From contig CALDYR010000102.1 of assembly GCA_937944405.1 (NCBI GenBank), forward strand, positions 1-64,000: a stretch of 64,000 nucleotides of DNA, written 5' to 3'. Positions 17,305 to 25,932 of the stretch are shown piece by piece; the stretch's first letter is position 1, and each line of letters begins with the position of its first letter. This DNA comes from an uncultured Pirellulaceae bacterium. Lineage in GTDB: Bacteria > Planctomycetota > Planctomycetia > Pirellulales > Pirellulaceae. The notes under the pieces were generated by a model. It was not told where the DNA came from, did no database searches, and saw only the letters and a program-made list of their open reading frames with translations. Both the position numbers and the translations under genes were made by a program.

Positions 17305-17838
17305 ATGAAATCGATCGATTGGATAAAATCCCGCCTTGTTTTTTTCCCAACGTTGGCATGGAATGCATTGTTGGGACGCGTTTTAAAGGTCCGGAATTGG
17401 TGGGACCCCATCGATGATCACGTCATTTTAGGAGCCTTTCCATTCCCATCGGACGTAGTTGCACTGGCGGAATTAGGCGTCCTTGGCGTCGTCAACACGT
17501 GCGAAGAATACCGCGGACCAACCCAAACCTACCAGCAATACGGTATCGAACAATTTTACATGCCGACCATTGATTTCACTCACCCCGCGTACGATGACGT
17601 ATGCGGCGCGGTGGATTTCATTGAATCTCACGTCGCCCAAAACCAAAAAGTCTACATCCACTGCAAAGCCGGGCGCGGTCGCAGCGCCACGGTTGCAATC
17701 TGCTGGCTGATGAAATCCCAAAACCTTTCCGCCGCCGACGCCCAAAAGTATCTCCTCAATAAACGCCCCCACATCAACCCTCATCTGCCTCGGAGACCTG
17801 TCGTTCAGCAGTTCGCGTCAAAGATCGACGCGTCCTGA
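17305..17838 (+). CDS. Dual-specificity-type protein or lipid phosphatase, 177 aa
   Basis: The ATG at 17305 starts MKSIDWIK; a TTG 21 bp upstream is less likely. The Cys-phosphatase loop VHCKAGRGRSATV is intact, with nucleophile Cys at about 120 and Arg at 126. The Asp in MPTIDFTHP (about 90) is a good general acid. The overall layout (WWDPIDDHVILGAFPF, then the CX5R loop) resembles PTPMT1-like phosphatases, which act on phosphatidylglycerophosphate in mitochondria and some bacteria. Protein-tyrosine phosphatase activity cannot be excluded. A hydrophobic N-terminal segment may lie against the membrane. Confidence 0.85.
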   Translation: MKSIDWIKSRLVFFPTLAWNALLGRVLKVRNWWDPIDDHVILGAFPFPSDVVALAELGVLGVVNTCEEYRGPTQTYQQYGIEQFYMPTIDFTHPAYDDVCGAVDFIESHVAQNQKVYIHCKAGRGRSATVAICWLMKSQNLSAADAQKYLLNKRPHINPHLPRRPVVQQFASKIDAS

Positions 17839-18562
17839 CGGATAGATTTGGCTTTGAACTGGCCGTGTTAAAGTCTGCGGATTGGATTGGATTGGATTAA
17901 AAGCGACCAACGAAGTGATCTTTCTAAAACCAAGGGCCAAAATTGTCAAAAACAGTCCTGTCGGCAAAACAGTCCTGTCGGCAGGCAATGCTGAGGCACA
18001 AATCAGATCAATCCAACCAATATCAAGTCCCCAAACGCGCCACATTCGATTGTCAGTACCGGCGCGACAAACGGATTCAAAGGGAACGCCAAAGCTTTAG
18101 GTTAGGATGAGTTTCTCTCAAAGACATTGCGCTACCAAGCAGTTCGTTCATCAAACGAACAAGCGTGGTGGTGCTCGGCCGGGGAGGTGATCGCCGGGGC
18201 GATGTTCGACAACGGCCGCTGAAAACAAACGGCGATGGCCCGAACTTCTCCCGTTGCTTATCAGTGACTGTTCGACCGATGAGTTTCACTCAGAGACGGC
18301 TGTCCCCTTAAGAGCTCTGCAAACGCTTGTCCGAAAGCATTGTTCTGATTGCGTTAAACCACAAGTTATCGCGCGAAGAAAGAGAAGATAAGAAAAACAG
18401 GTCCAAGCAGGTCTGCCAACATTTTGAAGTCAAACCAAAAACCGCTTAATTCAGCATCCTCGTTTCCCCCATCCTGGTTTCACGGGCGCCGTTCTCACCG
18501 CAATGCGGGCTGACAGAGCACGCATTCCAAGCAAAACGAGATTGTCTTCATCCGATTTCGTA
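17839..18562. other. Long intergenic region with short repeats
   Basis: No gene is supported. It contains four GGATT units (17879-17898) and a 17-bp duplication (17952-17984). A pair of related blocks beginning GATGAGTTTC occurs near 18107 and 18279. A 7-bp hairpin with a short loop (GTTCGTT/AACGAAC) is near 18141. The minus-strand frame 18289-18077 shows no protein features. Confidence 0.4.
17952..17984. repeat. 17-bp tandem duplication
   Basis: The unit ACAGTCCTGTCGGCAAA is followed by a second copy that is complete except at the last bases. It is intergenic. Confidence 0.85.
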
Positions 18563-19921
18563 TTACGTGAAACTCTGCTGAATCTCCTGATCGGTTTCGC
18601 TGTGAGCACGTTTTTCAAGCACCAATCGGATAGGGACTTCGCCAAAATCAAGTGAATCGCGCAACACACCTAACAGATATTTTTGATACGTTTTGGAAAA
18701 GGAATCGGGATGATTACACTTCAGCATAATCGTCGGTGGCTGAATACCGATCTGAGCGGCGTAGAAAACTTTAGGCCGCCGTTTGTTAGACCCCATCGGA
18801 GGAGGGTGGCGGACGAGCGCTTCTTTGACGATCCGATTTAGTTTCGGGGTGCCAATTCGAGACCGCGATTGCTTGAACAACATCTGAGCATGGTTGAGCA
18901 ATCGTTTGCAGTTCTTTCCGGTGTTGCCGGTGATAAAGGCGATCGGTACGTTCCACAATGACGTGAAATTATCATGCAGGTAATCCACCCATCGCGCGGT
19001 TTCCATGTGCTCGGCCATCAAATCCCATTTGTTGACCACAAAGATACAGGGCTTCTGATTTTGTTCGATGTAATGTACCAATTGACGGTCGACTTTACTG
19101 ATGCGTTTGCCCGCGTCGAACATCATCAACGTCACGTCGGCATGGCGGATCGATCGATGCGCACGATGGGTGCCGTAAAAGTCAATATCGGTCCGCACAC
19201 TTTTGCCGCGCCGCAATCCCGGCGTGTCGATCGCTACCATCGCTTTGCCGTCCAATTCGAACCTGACATCAACGCTGTCGCGCGTGGTACCGGCAACTTC
19301 GCTGACGATCATACGGTCGGTTTCCACCAGCGTGTTGATCAGCGTACTTTTGCCAACATTACGGCGCCCCACCAAGACAAACTTCATCTCCGGGCGGATC
19401 AGTTCTTTGGCGTCGATTTCAGATTGAGGCGGCAAATTTTCGATGATCGCGTCAATGAGGTCGGTTTTGTGACGATTATTTTTCGCGCTGCAAACCAGCG
19501 GTTCACCGAACCCTAAAGAGAAGAACTCGTTGGCCGCGATCTCCCAGTTATCGCCGTCACATTTATTGGCAACCAATAAAACAGGTTTGTCCAAAGACCG
19601 CAGGCGTTTGGCCACGCGCTGATCCAGCCCGATCGGACCGTCTTTGGCGTCGACGACAAATAACAATAGATCTGCGCCCTGGATCCCGATCTCGATCTGA
19701 TGTTCGATTTCTTCGTCCAGTTCGTCAACGTCGTTGATGCCAATGCCGCCGGTGTCTACGATTTCGAAATAACGATCTTCGTGATTGAGCAAATGCTTCA
19801 TGCGGTCGCGCGTAACACCAGCCATATTGTCAACGATAGCCAAACGACGACCGACCAACCAATTGAAGATGCTTGATTTGCCGACGTTCGGTCGACCGAC
19901 AATGGAAACTTGAGGCAGCAT
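18563..19921 (-). CDS. der: GTPase Der (EngA), ribosome assembly
   Basis: Der is a double-GTPase needed for 50S ribosomal subunit maturation in the cytoplasm. The first G domain starts at once with SIVGRPNVGKSS, then DTGGIG and VANKCDGD. The second has LVGRRNVGKST from about residue 180, DTPGLR and VNKWDLM. A KH-like C-terminal domain ends the protein. The length of 452 aa is normal. The ATG start fits the family N-terminus. It is a lone minus-strand gene. Confidence 0.97.
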   Translation of the reverse strand: MLPQVSIVGRPNVGKSSIFNWLVGRRLAIVDNMAGVTRDRMKHLLNHEDRYFEIVDTGGIGINDVDELDEEIEHQIEIGIQGADLLLFVVDAKDGPIGLDQRVAKRLRSLDKPVLLVANKCDGDNWEIAANEFFSLGFGEPLVCSAKNNRHKTDLIDAIIENLPPQSEIDAKELIRPEMKFVLVGRRNVGKSTLINTLVETDRMIVSEVAGTTRDSVDVRFELDGKAMVAIDTPGLRRGKSVRTDIDFYGTHRAHRSIRHADVTLMMFDAGKRISKVDRQLVHYIEQNQKPCIFVVNKWDLMAEHMETARWVDYLHDNFTSLWNVPIAFITGNTGKNCKRLLNHAQMLFKQSRSRIGTPKLNRIVKEALVRHPPPMGSNKRRPKVFYAAQIGIQPPTIMLKCNHPDSFSKTYQKYLLGVLRDSLDFGEVPIRLVLEKRAHSETDQEIQQSFT

Positions 19922-20075
19922 GATGGATCAGAATCGCGCCCGGATGAAGCGCGTTATTTTGGCACTTGATATTGAAGGGGAATCATTTCAAATGTTATAC
20001 GATTTGGAAATTTTTAAGAGAATGAATCCTCTAGGGGATGCTGGAATTCGCGAAACACCTGACTGAAAGCCAATA

Positions 20076-21011
20076 TTGCCTGACATCGACCTCAAAAAAG
20101 CGCTGTTGCAACATCTGGAATCCCTCCGTTGGTCGGGGCTAAGTGATTTACCGGCCGCGGCCGAACTGTCGTTTGACCTAAGCCACCTGCAAGCGGCCGC
20201 ACCCCCGGCCGCTGATTCTTCCACTCCTGCGGCGTCTACCACCAATCCGCGTCAAGCGGTCGCAGCTTCGGCGCGGGCGACGCAAACGCCCACAATCCCA
20301 CCGCCCCCAACCCAAACGGACGGCCCCCGATCGACTGCGGCGGCGGCTTTGGCTCCGTTGGATTCGCCGGCAACGGATCCAACACCAACGGCCTCTGCGG
20401 CACGGTTGGTCGGAACAGGATATGGTGCTCCGATCGTCGATATCGACGCGCGGAACGAAGCTTTATCGGTTGTGGCGAATGAGGTTGGTCAATGCGTTAA
20501 ATGCCCTGAACTTTGTCGTAATCGGACCAACACCGTGTTCGGGACCGGGCCGGCAAAAGCACAAATTGTGTTTTTAGGCGAAGGGCCTGGGGCAACCGAA
20601 GACCAAAGGGGCCAACCGTTTGTTGGTGCCGCCGGCAAGCTATTAGACAAAATCATCGCGGCCAGTTCCCTCAGCCGTGATCAGGTTTACATCCTCAACA
20701 TCGTCAAGTGCCGTCCGCCGGGAAATCGAAACCCTGCCGAAAGCGAAATCAAAAACTGTTGGAACTATTTGGAACGACAATTGGAGATCATCCAACCGAC
20801 GCATATCGTTTGCCTTGGCAGCGTCGCGGCCAAGTCGTTGTTGGACACCAAAGCATCATTGGGCAAAATGAGAAAACAGTTCCACGCTTACCGAGGCAGC
20901 AAGGTGATCGTGACGTATCACCCGGCGTATTTGCTACGCACCCCGGCGGCCAAAAAGCACGTTTGGGAAGACATGAAACTGCTGATGGCTGAGTTCGGCG
21001 TCGAACTATAA
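20076..21011 (+). CDS. Family 4 uracil-DNA glycosylase with Pro/Ala-rich insert
   Basis: The C-terminal 190 residues match family 4 (UDGa) enzymes that excise uracil from DNA and carry a 4Fe-4S cluster. Cluster cysteines are visible in CVKCPELC (from residue 140) and in VKCRPPGNRNP and NCWNY. The active-site block FLGEGPGATEDQRGQPFVGAAG and the late TYHPAYLLR block are intact. The first 35 residues are helical, followed by about 75 residues very rich in Ala, Pro and Thr that look disordered. The start is TTG without a clear ribosome site. It may have a phage SPO1-type polymerase-like relative, but the whole pattern favours DNA repair. Confidence 0.92.
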   Translation: MPDIDLKKALLQHLESLRWSGLSDLPAAAELSFDLSHLQAAAPPAADSSTPAASTTNPRQAVAASARATQTPTIPPPPTQTDGPRSTAAAALAPLDSPATDPTPTASAARLVGTGYGAPIVDIDARNEALSVVANEVGQCVKCPELCRNRTNTVFGTGPAKAQIVFLGEGPGATEDQRGQPFVGAAGKLLDKIIAASSLSRDQVYILNIVKCRPPGNRNPAESEIKNCWNYLERQLEIIQPTHIVCLGSVAAKSLLDTKASLGKMRKQFHAYRGSKVIVTYHPAYLLRTPAAKKHVWEDMKLLMAEFGVEL

Positions 21012-21109
21012 AACCGAAGGCACCTCGTTCGCCGATACGATGTTGGGACGACGATGTTCGCGCCAGAAAATGAGTGTATCATTTTCCAGCGGCCCATTCG
21101 CCGGCACAG

Positions 21110-22201
21110 TTATCGTTTAACACGCGCACTGCCGCCGGCGATTACAGATTCGACTTCGTCCAATGAAGCCATCGTTGTGTCCCCAGCGGTTGTCATCGCC
21201 AGTGCTCCATGAGCGGCCCCATAATTGACGGCCTTTCCTGCATCACCGGTGGTCATAAAACCGTAAATCAATCCCGATGCGAAACTGTCTCCGCCTCCGA
21301 CTCGATCGAAGATTTCCAAATCTGCGCGATGGATGGCCTGATGCAATTGCCCATCACACCAACACAAAGCCCCCCAATCATTGATCGTTGCCGTTTTTAC
21401 CGTTCTTAACGTTGTAGCCATCGCCTGAAAGTTCGGGAACTGTTTGATGGCCTGGGCGATCATTTTTTTATACCCTTCGATCGGCAGTTCTTTCATTTCC
21501 TCTTCTAAACCTTCCACGTGTAACCCCAGACACGCAGTAAAGTCTTCCTCGTTCCCGATCATCACGTCGACCAAAGGTGCAAGGGCGCGATTGACTTTTT
21601 GGCAATTCTCCTTACCACCGTAATCCTTCCACAACGAAGGACGGAAGTTCAAATCATAGGAGGTAATGGTGCCGTGTTTCTTGGCACACGTGAGTGCTTC
21701 TTCGATAACACCGGGAGTCGTATCGGACAATGCCGCGTAGATGCCGCCGGTGTGAAACCAACGCACTCCGTCTTCACCAAATATCTTTTCCCAATCAATA
21801 TCGCCGGGTTTAAGTTGGGACGCGGCGGTGTGACCACGGTCAGGCACACCAAGAGCAGCGCGAATACCGTGTCCTCGTTCGGTAAAGTTGAGTCCGTTAC
21901 GCACCGATCGACCACACCCATCATAGTCAAACCATTTGCAGTAACTCATATCCACGCCGCCGGTGAGGATCAAATCTTCCAGCAACAGCCCCACATCGTT
22001 TTTCGCAAACGCAGAAACAACCGCCCCACGCATGCCAAAACAACGCCGCAATCCTCGGGCCACATTGTATTCGCCACCGCCCTCCCAGACATCAAACGAA
22101 CGCGCAGTTCGGATACGACCCTCGCGCGGGTCGAGGCGAATCATCACTTCGCCCAGTGAAAGAATGTCGTATTTGCACTGATCCGCAGGTTTAATTTCCA
22201 T
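21110..22201 (-). CDS. kdgK: 2-keto-3-deoxygluconate kinase (PfkB family)
   Basis: The protein probably phosphorylates 2-keto-3-deoxygluconate (KDG) with ATP in sugar-acid catabolism. PfkB features are EGGGEYNVARGLRRCFG near the N-terminus and DRVGGGDSFASGLIYG with the catalytic Asp near the C-terminus. The GEVMIRLDP opening and DLNFRPSLWKD block are typical of KDG kinases. Other PfkB sugars, such as fructose, are possible. The length of 363 aa is slightly long because of an insert around residues 105-130. It is a lone gene, so context does not settle the substrate. Confidence 0.82.
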   Translation of the reverse strand: MEIKPADQCKYDILSLGEVMIRLDPREGRIRTARSFDVWEGGGEYNVARGLRRCFGMRGAVVSAFAKNDVGLLLEDLILTGGVDMSYCKWFDYDGCGRSVRNGLNFTERGHGIRAALGVPDRGHTAASQLKPGDIDWEKIFGEDGVRWFHTGGIYAALSDTTPGVIEEALTCAKKHGTITSYDLNFRPSLWKDYGGKENCQKVNRALAPLVDVMIGNEEDFTACLGLHVEGLEEEMKELPIEGYKKMIAQAIKQFPNFQAMATTLRTVKTATINDWGALCWCDGQLHQAIHRADLEIFDRVGGGDSFASGLIYGFMTTGDAGKAVNYGAAHGALAMTTAGDTTMASLDEVESVIAGGSARVKR

Positions 22202-22428
22202 CGTTTGTTTTTCGTAGGTTCTTCATAAAAAGAGGGCAATCCAGTTTGTTAACAGTGTTAAAAAGAGTCTACTTGATCCAAGCCCAGTCGCAATAAGTCG
22301 CTTATTCTTTGACTCCAGATAGTTTGGAATCTCGGCCAGCGGCGTTTCAACGACTGCCAACCAAAAGACTAAAACAGCCCCAAAGCCACCGGAAAAACGG
22401 GTAGGGGAAACCATCGACGGGTTGGGGG

Positions 22429-22473
22429 ATGAAGGATCGCAGTATGAAGGATCGCAGTATGAAGGATCGCGGT
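22429..22473. repeat. 15-bp unit in three tandem copies after argF
   Basis: ATGAAGGATCGCAGT occurs twice perfectly and a third time with one change. The third copy touches the argF stop codon on the minus strand, so the array is in the argF 3' untranslated region. Confidence 0.95.
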
Positions 22474-23393
22474 TACGCGTTGGCTTCTTTGAGCAGCCAA
22501 ACGACTAATCCTTTTTGCGCGTGCAGGCGGTTTTCAGCTTCGTCAATGATCAAACTGCTGCCGCTCTCGATCACATCGGTGGTGACTTCTTCGCCGCGCC
22601 GCGCGGGCAAGCAATGCAGAAACTTCGCATCGCTACGGGCCTTTTCCATCAACGCCGGGTTAACCTGGTAGTCTGCTAAATCGGCAAGCCGTTGTTTTGA
22701 TTCGGCTTCTTGTCCCATGCTGGTCCTAACATCGGTATAGACGAATTCGGCGTCTTGTGCCGCCGCCACCGGGTCTGCCATTTGTTTCACGATTTCGGCG
22801 CCCGCGGCATCATTCAAGTCTCTGACAAACTCAGGGGCAAATTGATACTTCTCCGGTGCACCGAGCGCAAATTCGATCCCCAATCGGCTACAGATGATGG
22901 CAAGGCTGAAGGCGACGTTATTTCCATCGCCCAAAAATGCCACTTTTGAATTCTGAACATCGGTCGAATGTTCTTCAATCGTGAGCATATCGGCAAAAGC
23001 CTGACAGGGATGCGAAACGTCAGTCAAACCATTGATGATCGGACAACGACTGTACTCGCATGCTTCTTCTACTGCGTCGTGGCTTTTGGCACGGATCACC
23101 AACAAATCTAAATAGCTGGTCAGAATTGGAATGAAGTCTTGGACCGGTTCGCGTTCCCCCCAACCAACGTCCTGGCCAAGAAACAGACTGTTCCCTCCCA
23201 GCTGGGTGGTTAGCGTTTCGAAGCTAACACGGGTCCGCAAGGAAGGCTTCTCAAACAAAAGTCCAACATTGTGATTCTCGATCAGCGTCGGACGTTCTCC
23301 TTTGCGAACGCCTTGTTTTAGCTCCTTTGACAACTCCAGCACGCGCTGAATTTCAGTCGTTGATAAATCGAAAAGTGATAAAACGTGTCGCAT
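22473..23393 (-). CDS. argF: Ornithine carbamoyltransferase
   Basis: ArgF joins carbamoyl phosphate and ornithine to give citrulline in cytoplasmic arginine synthesis. The start MRHVLSLFDL fits the family; 18 more codons are open upstream but look unrelated. The carbamoyl-phosphate loop FEKPSLRTR is at 47-55, HPCQ at 128-131, and the HCLPARRG block at about 260. The usual Trp in the DVWxSMG block is Arg here (TDVRTSMGQE). It lies about 50 bp downstream of argB on the same strand, so the two form an argBF unit. Confidence 0.93.
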   Translation of the reverse strand: MRHVLSLFDLSTTEIQRVLELSKELKQGVRKGERPTLIENHNVGLLFEKPSLRTRVSFETLTTQLGGNSLFLGQDVGWGEREPVQDFIPILTSYLDLLVIRAKSHDAVEEACEYSRCPIINGLTDVSHPCQAFADMLTIEEHSTDVQNSKVAFLGDGNNVAFSLAIICSRLGIEFALGAPEKYQFAPEFVRDLNDAAGAEIVKQMADPVAAAQDAEFVYTDVRTSMGQEAESKQRLADLADYQVNPALMEKARSDAKFLHCLPARRGEEVTTDVIESGSSLIIDEAENRLHAQKGLVVWLLKEANA

Positions 23394-23443
23394 GGCACGC
23401 CCCTTATAAAAAATGGAAATTGCGATTGATGTTCGCCGCCGGT

Positions 23444-24322
23444 TCAATCACCGCTGATAACGGTACCAATACCACTGCTGGTGTAAATTTCCAGCAACAG
23501 GCCATGTTGAATGCGTCCGTCAATGATGTGGACTTTTCTGACGCCACGGGAGATGGTGTCCAAACATGCCTCGACCTTCGGAATCATTCCTCCGTTGATG
23601 GTGCCGTCTTTGATCAAAGCTTCCGCTTCGCTGCGGGTCAAAGAAGAAATCAGTGAATCGGGGTCGTCGGGGTCACGCAGCACACCGGGAACATCACTCA
23701 GCACAATCAACTTGTCCGCACTCAACTCCTGAGCTACCTTGGTTGCGGCGGTGTCGGCGTTGACGTTTAACTTCGTACCGTCTTCAGTGATCGCCAAAGA
23801 CGGAATGAAGGGTGTTTGCCCAGCGTAGAGCAAATTGTCGACCACCATTCGGTCGACCTTGGTGACTTCGCCTACCAGTCCCAAATCGACTTCACTACCG
23901 TCCTCCCCCGTCAGTTTCAACACTTCGCCGGTCAGCACGGGGGTCGATTCAAAATTCAGCGTCATCGCCCGACCGCCAATTTCCTCGAACTCATCGGCCA
24001 GAAAATTATTGGTCTCCACTCCCAACACACGCTCCACGATTGCCATTGTCGCGGCGTCTGTGTATCGACGGCCTTGGACGAAATTGGGTTCGATGCCGGA
24101 ATCTTCCATCGCATCGCTGATGCGTTTTCCACCTCCGTGGACAACCACCGGTCGCATGCCGACGGTCTCCATGAAGTGAATATCCACCAATATTGATCTC
24201 AGCGCGTCGAGATCGCTGAGGATGCTTCCGCCGAGCTTAATCACAGTTGTTTTGTCGCGGAAACGCCGGATCCAGCCTAGTGCTTCGATCAGTGTACCGG
24301 CTTTTTCAATAGCAGTTTTCAC
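23444..24322 (-). CDS. argB: Acetylglutamate kinase
   Basis: ArgB phosphorylates N-acetylglutamate, the second step of arginine synthesis, in the cytoplasm. The family blocks are TTVIKLGGSIL, RPVVVHGGGKRISDAM, QGRRYTDAATM and NVNADTAATKVA, and it ends in a normal C-terminus. I choose the GTG at 24322 (MKTAIEKAGTLIEAL) because it gives a family-length 292 aa with the N-terminal helix seen in arginine-sensitive enzymes. An open frame extends upstream to 24481 but reads as non-coding. Arginine feedback is therefore plausible but inferred. argF follows. Confidence 0.94.
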   Translation of the reverse strand: MKTAIEKAGTLIEALGWIRRFRDKTTVIKLGGSILSDLDALRSILVDIHFMETVGMRPVVVHGGGKRISDAMEDSGIEPNFVQGRRYTDAATMAIVERVLGVETNNFLADEFEEIGGRAMTLNFESTPVLTGEVLKLTGEDGSEVDLGLVGEVTKVDRMVVDNLLYAGQTPFIPSLAITEDGTKLNVNADTAATKVAQELSADKLIVLSDVPGVLRDPDDPDSLISSLTRSEAEALIKDGTINGGMIPKVEACLDTISRGVRKVHIIDGRIQHGLLLEIYTSSGIGTVISGD

Positions 24323-24548
24323 GTGTGCTCGATACCGGGTTATAAAAGGAGGGAAAAGGAGGGAGGGCGAAATGAGAGGGCACCATCGTAAGCCCTCCCC
24401 CAACAAAGTCAACGCTAATCGTAAGATAGCATTCTCCAGCGATACCACCCGCCCCTTTTTACGTTTTTTTTCCCCCTCCATCGGCGGTAATCCGAAAGAT
24501 CCTATTGAACGGGTTAAGGCGGACGGGGCCGCGTGCTACCATTTGGCT

Positions 24549-25658
24549 ATGGAAAAAGAATCAAACCTGCTTACCCCGACATCTTTTATCTACATCTGCT
24601 GCCAGCAGGGTGTGGAGTCGGTGGTCAAAACCGAAATCGCCAAAAACCACTCGGAGCTATCCTTTGCATTTTCGCGTCCCGGTTTTGTGACCTTTAAAGT
24701 GTTGCCCCCGGGTAAGCTGGCCTTGAAATTTCCCCTTGCATCAACCTTTTCACGGAGTTTCGGTTGGTCGGTGGGCCGTGCCGACGGCGACGACGGTGCC
24801 ACACTGGTCCAACAAATTGTATCTTCCAACGCTGCTGCCCACTGTAGGCACATCCACGTCTGGCAACGCGATCGCGCGGTACCGGGGCAACGCGGGTTCG
24901 AACCCGGAGAAACGGCGTTGGCCCAAGCGGTCGGTCAACAGATCGCGGAATCCGAAGTTTTTTCCGGTCGTGACGTCGCAGTCAACCGGGCCGCGCGCCC
25001 TGACGACCTCGTCTTGGACGTTGCGATCGTGGAACCCAACCAGTGGTGGTACGGATTTCACTACGTTTCCACCGTCGCTGGTCGCTGGCCTGGCGGGGTT
25101 CCTTTTTTTGACACCGAAACCGAAGTCGCCAGCCGCGCCTATTTCAAAGTGCGCGAAGCCCTGCTCTGGGCGGGAATTACCATCCAAAAAGAAGACACCT
25201 GTGCTGAAATCGGTTCAGCCCCCGGCGGAGCGTGTCAGTTTCTGCTGGAAGCAGGTGCCACCGTCATCGGCGTTGACCCTGCCGAAATGGAACCTGAAAT
25301 TCTCAAGCATGAAAAATTCACTCACATCCGGCGACGGGGCAACGAAGTCAAAAAGAAGGATCTTAAAGACGTAAAATGGTTGTTCGCCGATCTCAACGCG
25401 ACCCCAACCTACACCCTCGATGCGATCACCGAAATTGTCAGCAGCCAACACGTCGACGTCACCGGTTTGGTCCTCACGCTAAAAATGACCGACATCAGAA
25501 TGGCCGAAGAAGTCGAAACCATTCGCAAACGAGTCAGCCAATTAGGATTCGGCGTCGTCAAAACCCGACAATTAGCGTTCAACCGAGGTGAATTCGCTCT
25601 GGTGGCCGTGAAAGACAAATTCGCCCTGCGGTCGGCACGCAAGAGAACCAAGTCATAA
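24549..25658 (+). CDS. RlmM-like 23S rRNA 2'-O-ribose methyltransferase
   Basis: The protein resembles RlmM, which methylates the 2'-O of C2498 in 23S rRNA using SAM. The C-terminal Rossmann domain has the SAM loop CAEIGSAPGGACQFLLEAGA followed by VIGVDPAEM. The Asp in WLFADLNA and the Lys in LTLKMTD fit a K-D-K-E RrmJ-type active site. The N-terminal half would hold the THUMP-like RNA-binding region. The ATG at 24549 gives 369 aa, near the length of E. coli RlmM. A much longer open frame extends upstream through the argB start region and is not used. Exact target base is unproven. Confidence 0.82.
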   Translation: MEKESNLLTPTSFIYICCQQGVESVVKTEIAKNHSELSFAFSRPGFVTFKVLPPGKLALKFPLASTFSRSFGWSVGRADGDDGATLVQQIVSSNAAAHCRHIHVWQRDRAVPGQRGFEPGETALAQAVGQQIAESEVFSGRDVAVNRAARPDDLVLDVAIVEPNQWWYGFHYVSTVAGRWPGGVPFFDTETEVASRAYFKVREALLWAGITIQKEDTCAEIGSAPGGACQFLLEAGATVIGVDPAEMEPEILKHEKFTHIRRRGNEVKKKDLKDVKWLFADLNATPTYTLDAITEIVSSQHVDVTGLVLTLKMTDIRMAEEVETIRKRVSQLGFGVVKTRQLAFNRGEFALVAVKDKFALRSARKRTKS

Positions 25659-25932
25659 CCGGATTTTTGTTGGGCCAAAACTTTTTTACGCCAAAGCCGT
25701 GTTTGTGCGAACTATTTGTGGCAAAGGCGGGTTAAAAACAGGATGATGACTCATCGCCCACAACAGGAGCGGTCGCCATTCATTTTTTCGGGTTGCTGGA
25801 TTGGTCAGAATCCGGCTAACGGTAAGCCAATCGAGGCGACTGCCAAAACTGCGGATCTGAACAACCCTAATTTCTATTCCAGCCAAACCCATTACATTTC
25901 CGTTTTATTACCGTCACATCGGGAGTCGACCG

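Noticed and set aside
18077-18289. Minus-strand 70-codon frame near der
   Set aside because: Low protein character and no recognisable motif.
24323-24481. Upstream extension of argB
   Set aside because: Sequence is unlike the family and overlaps the methyltransferase promoter area; GTG at 24322 fits better.
24222-24548. Upstream extension of the RlmM-like frame
   Set aside because: It runs antisense over the argB start and has no family similarity; the ATG at 24549 gives the right length.
24890-24912. Short tRNA-like T-arm sequence (GGGTTCGAACCC)
   Set aside because: It lies in frame inside the RlmM-like gene (GFEPGE) and no cloverleaf forms around it.
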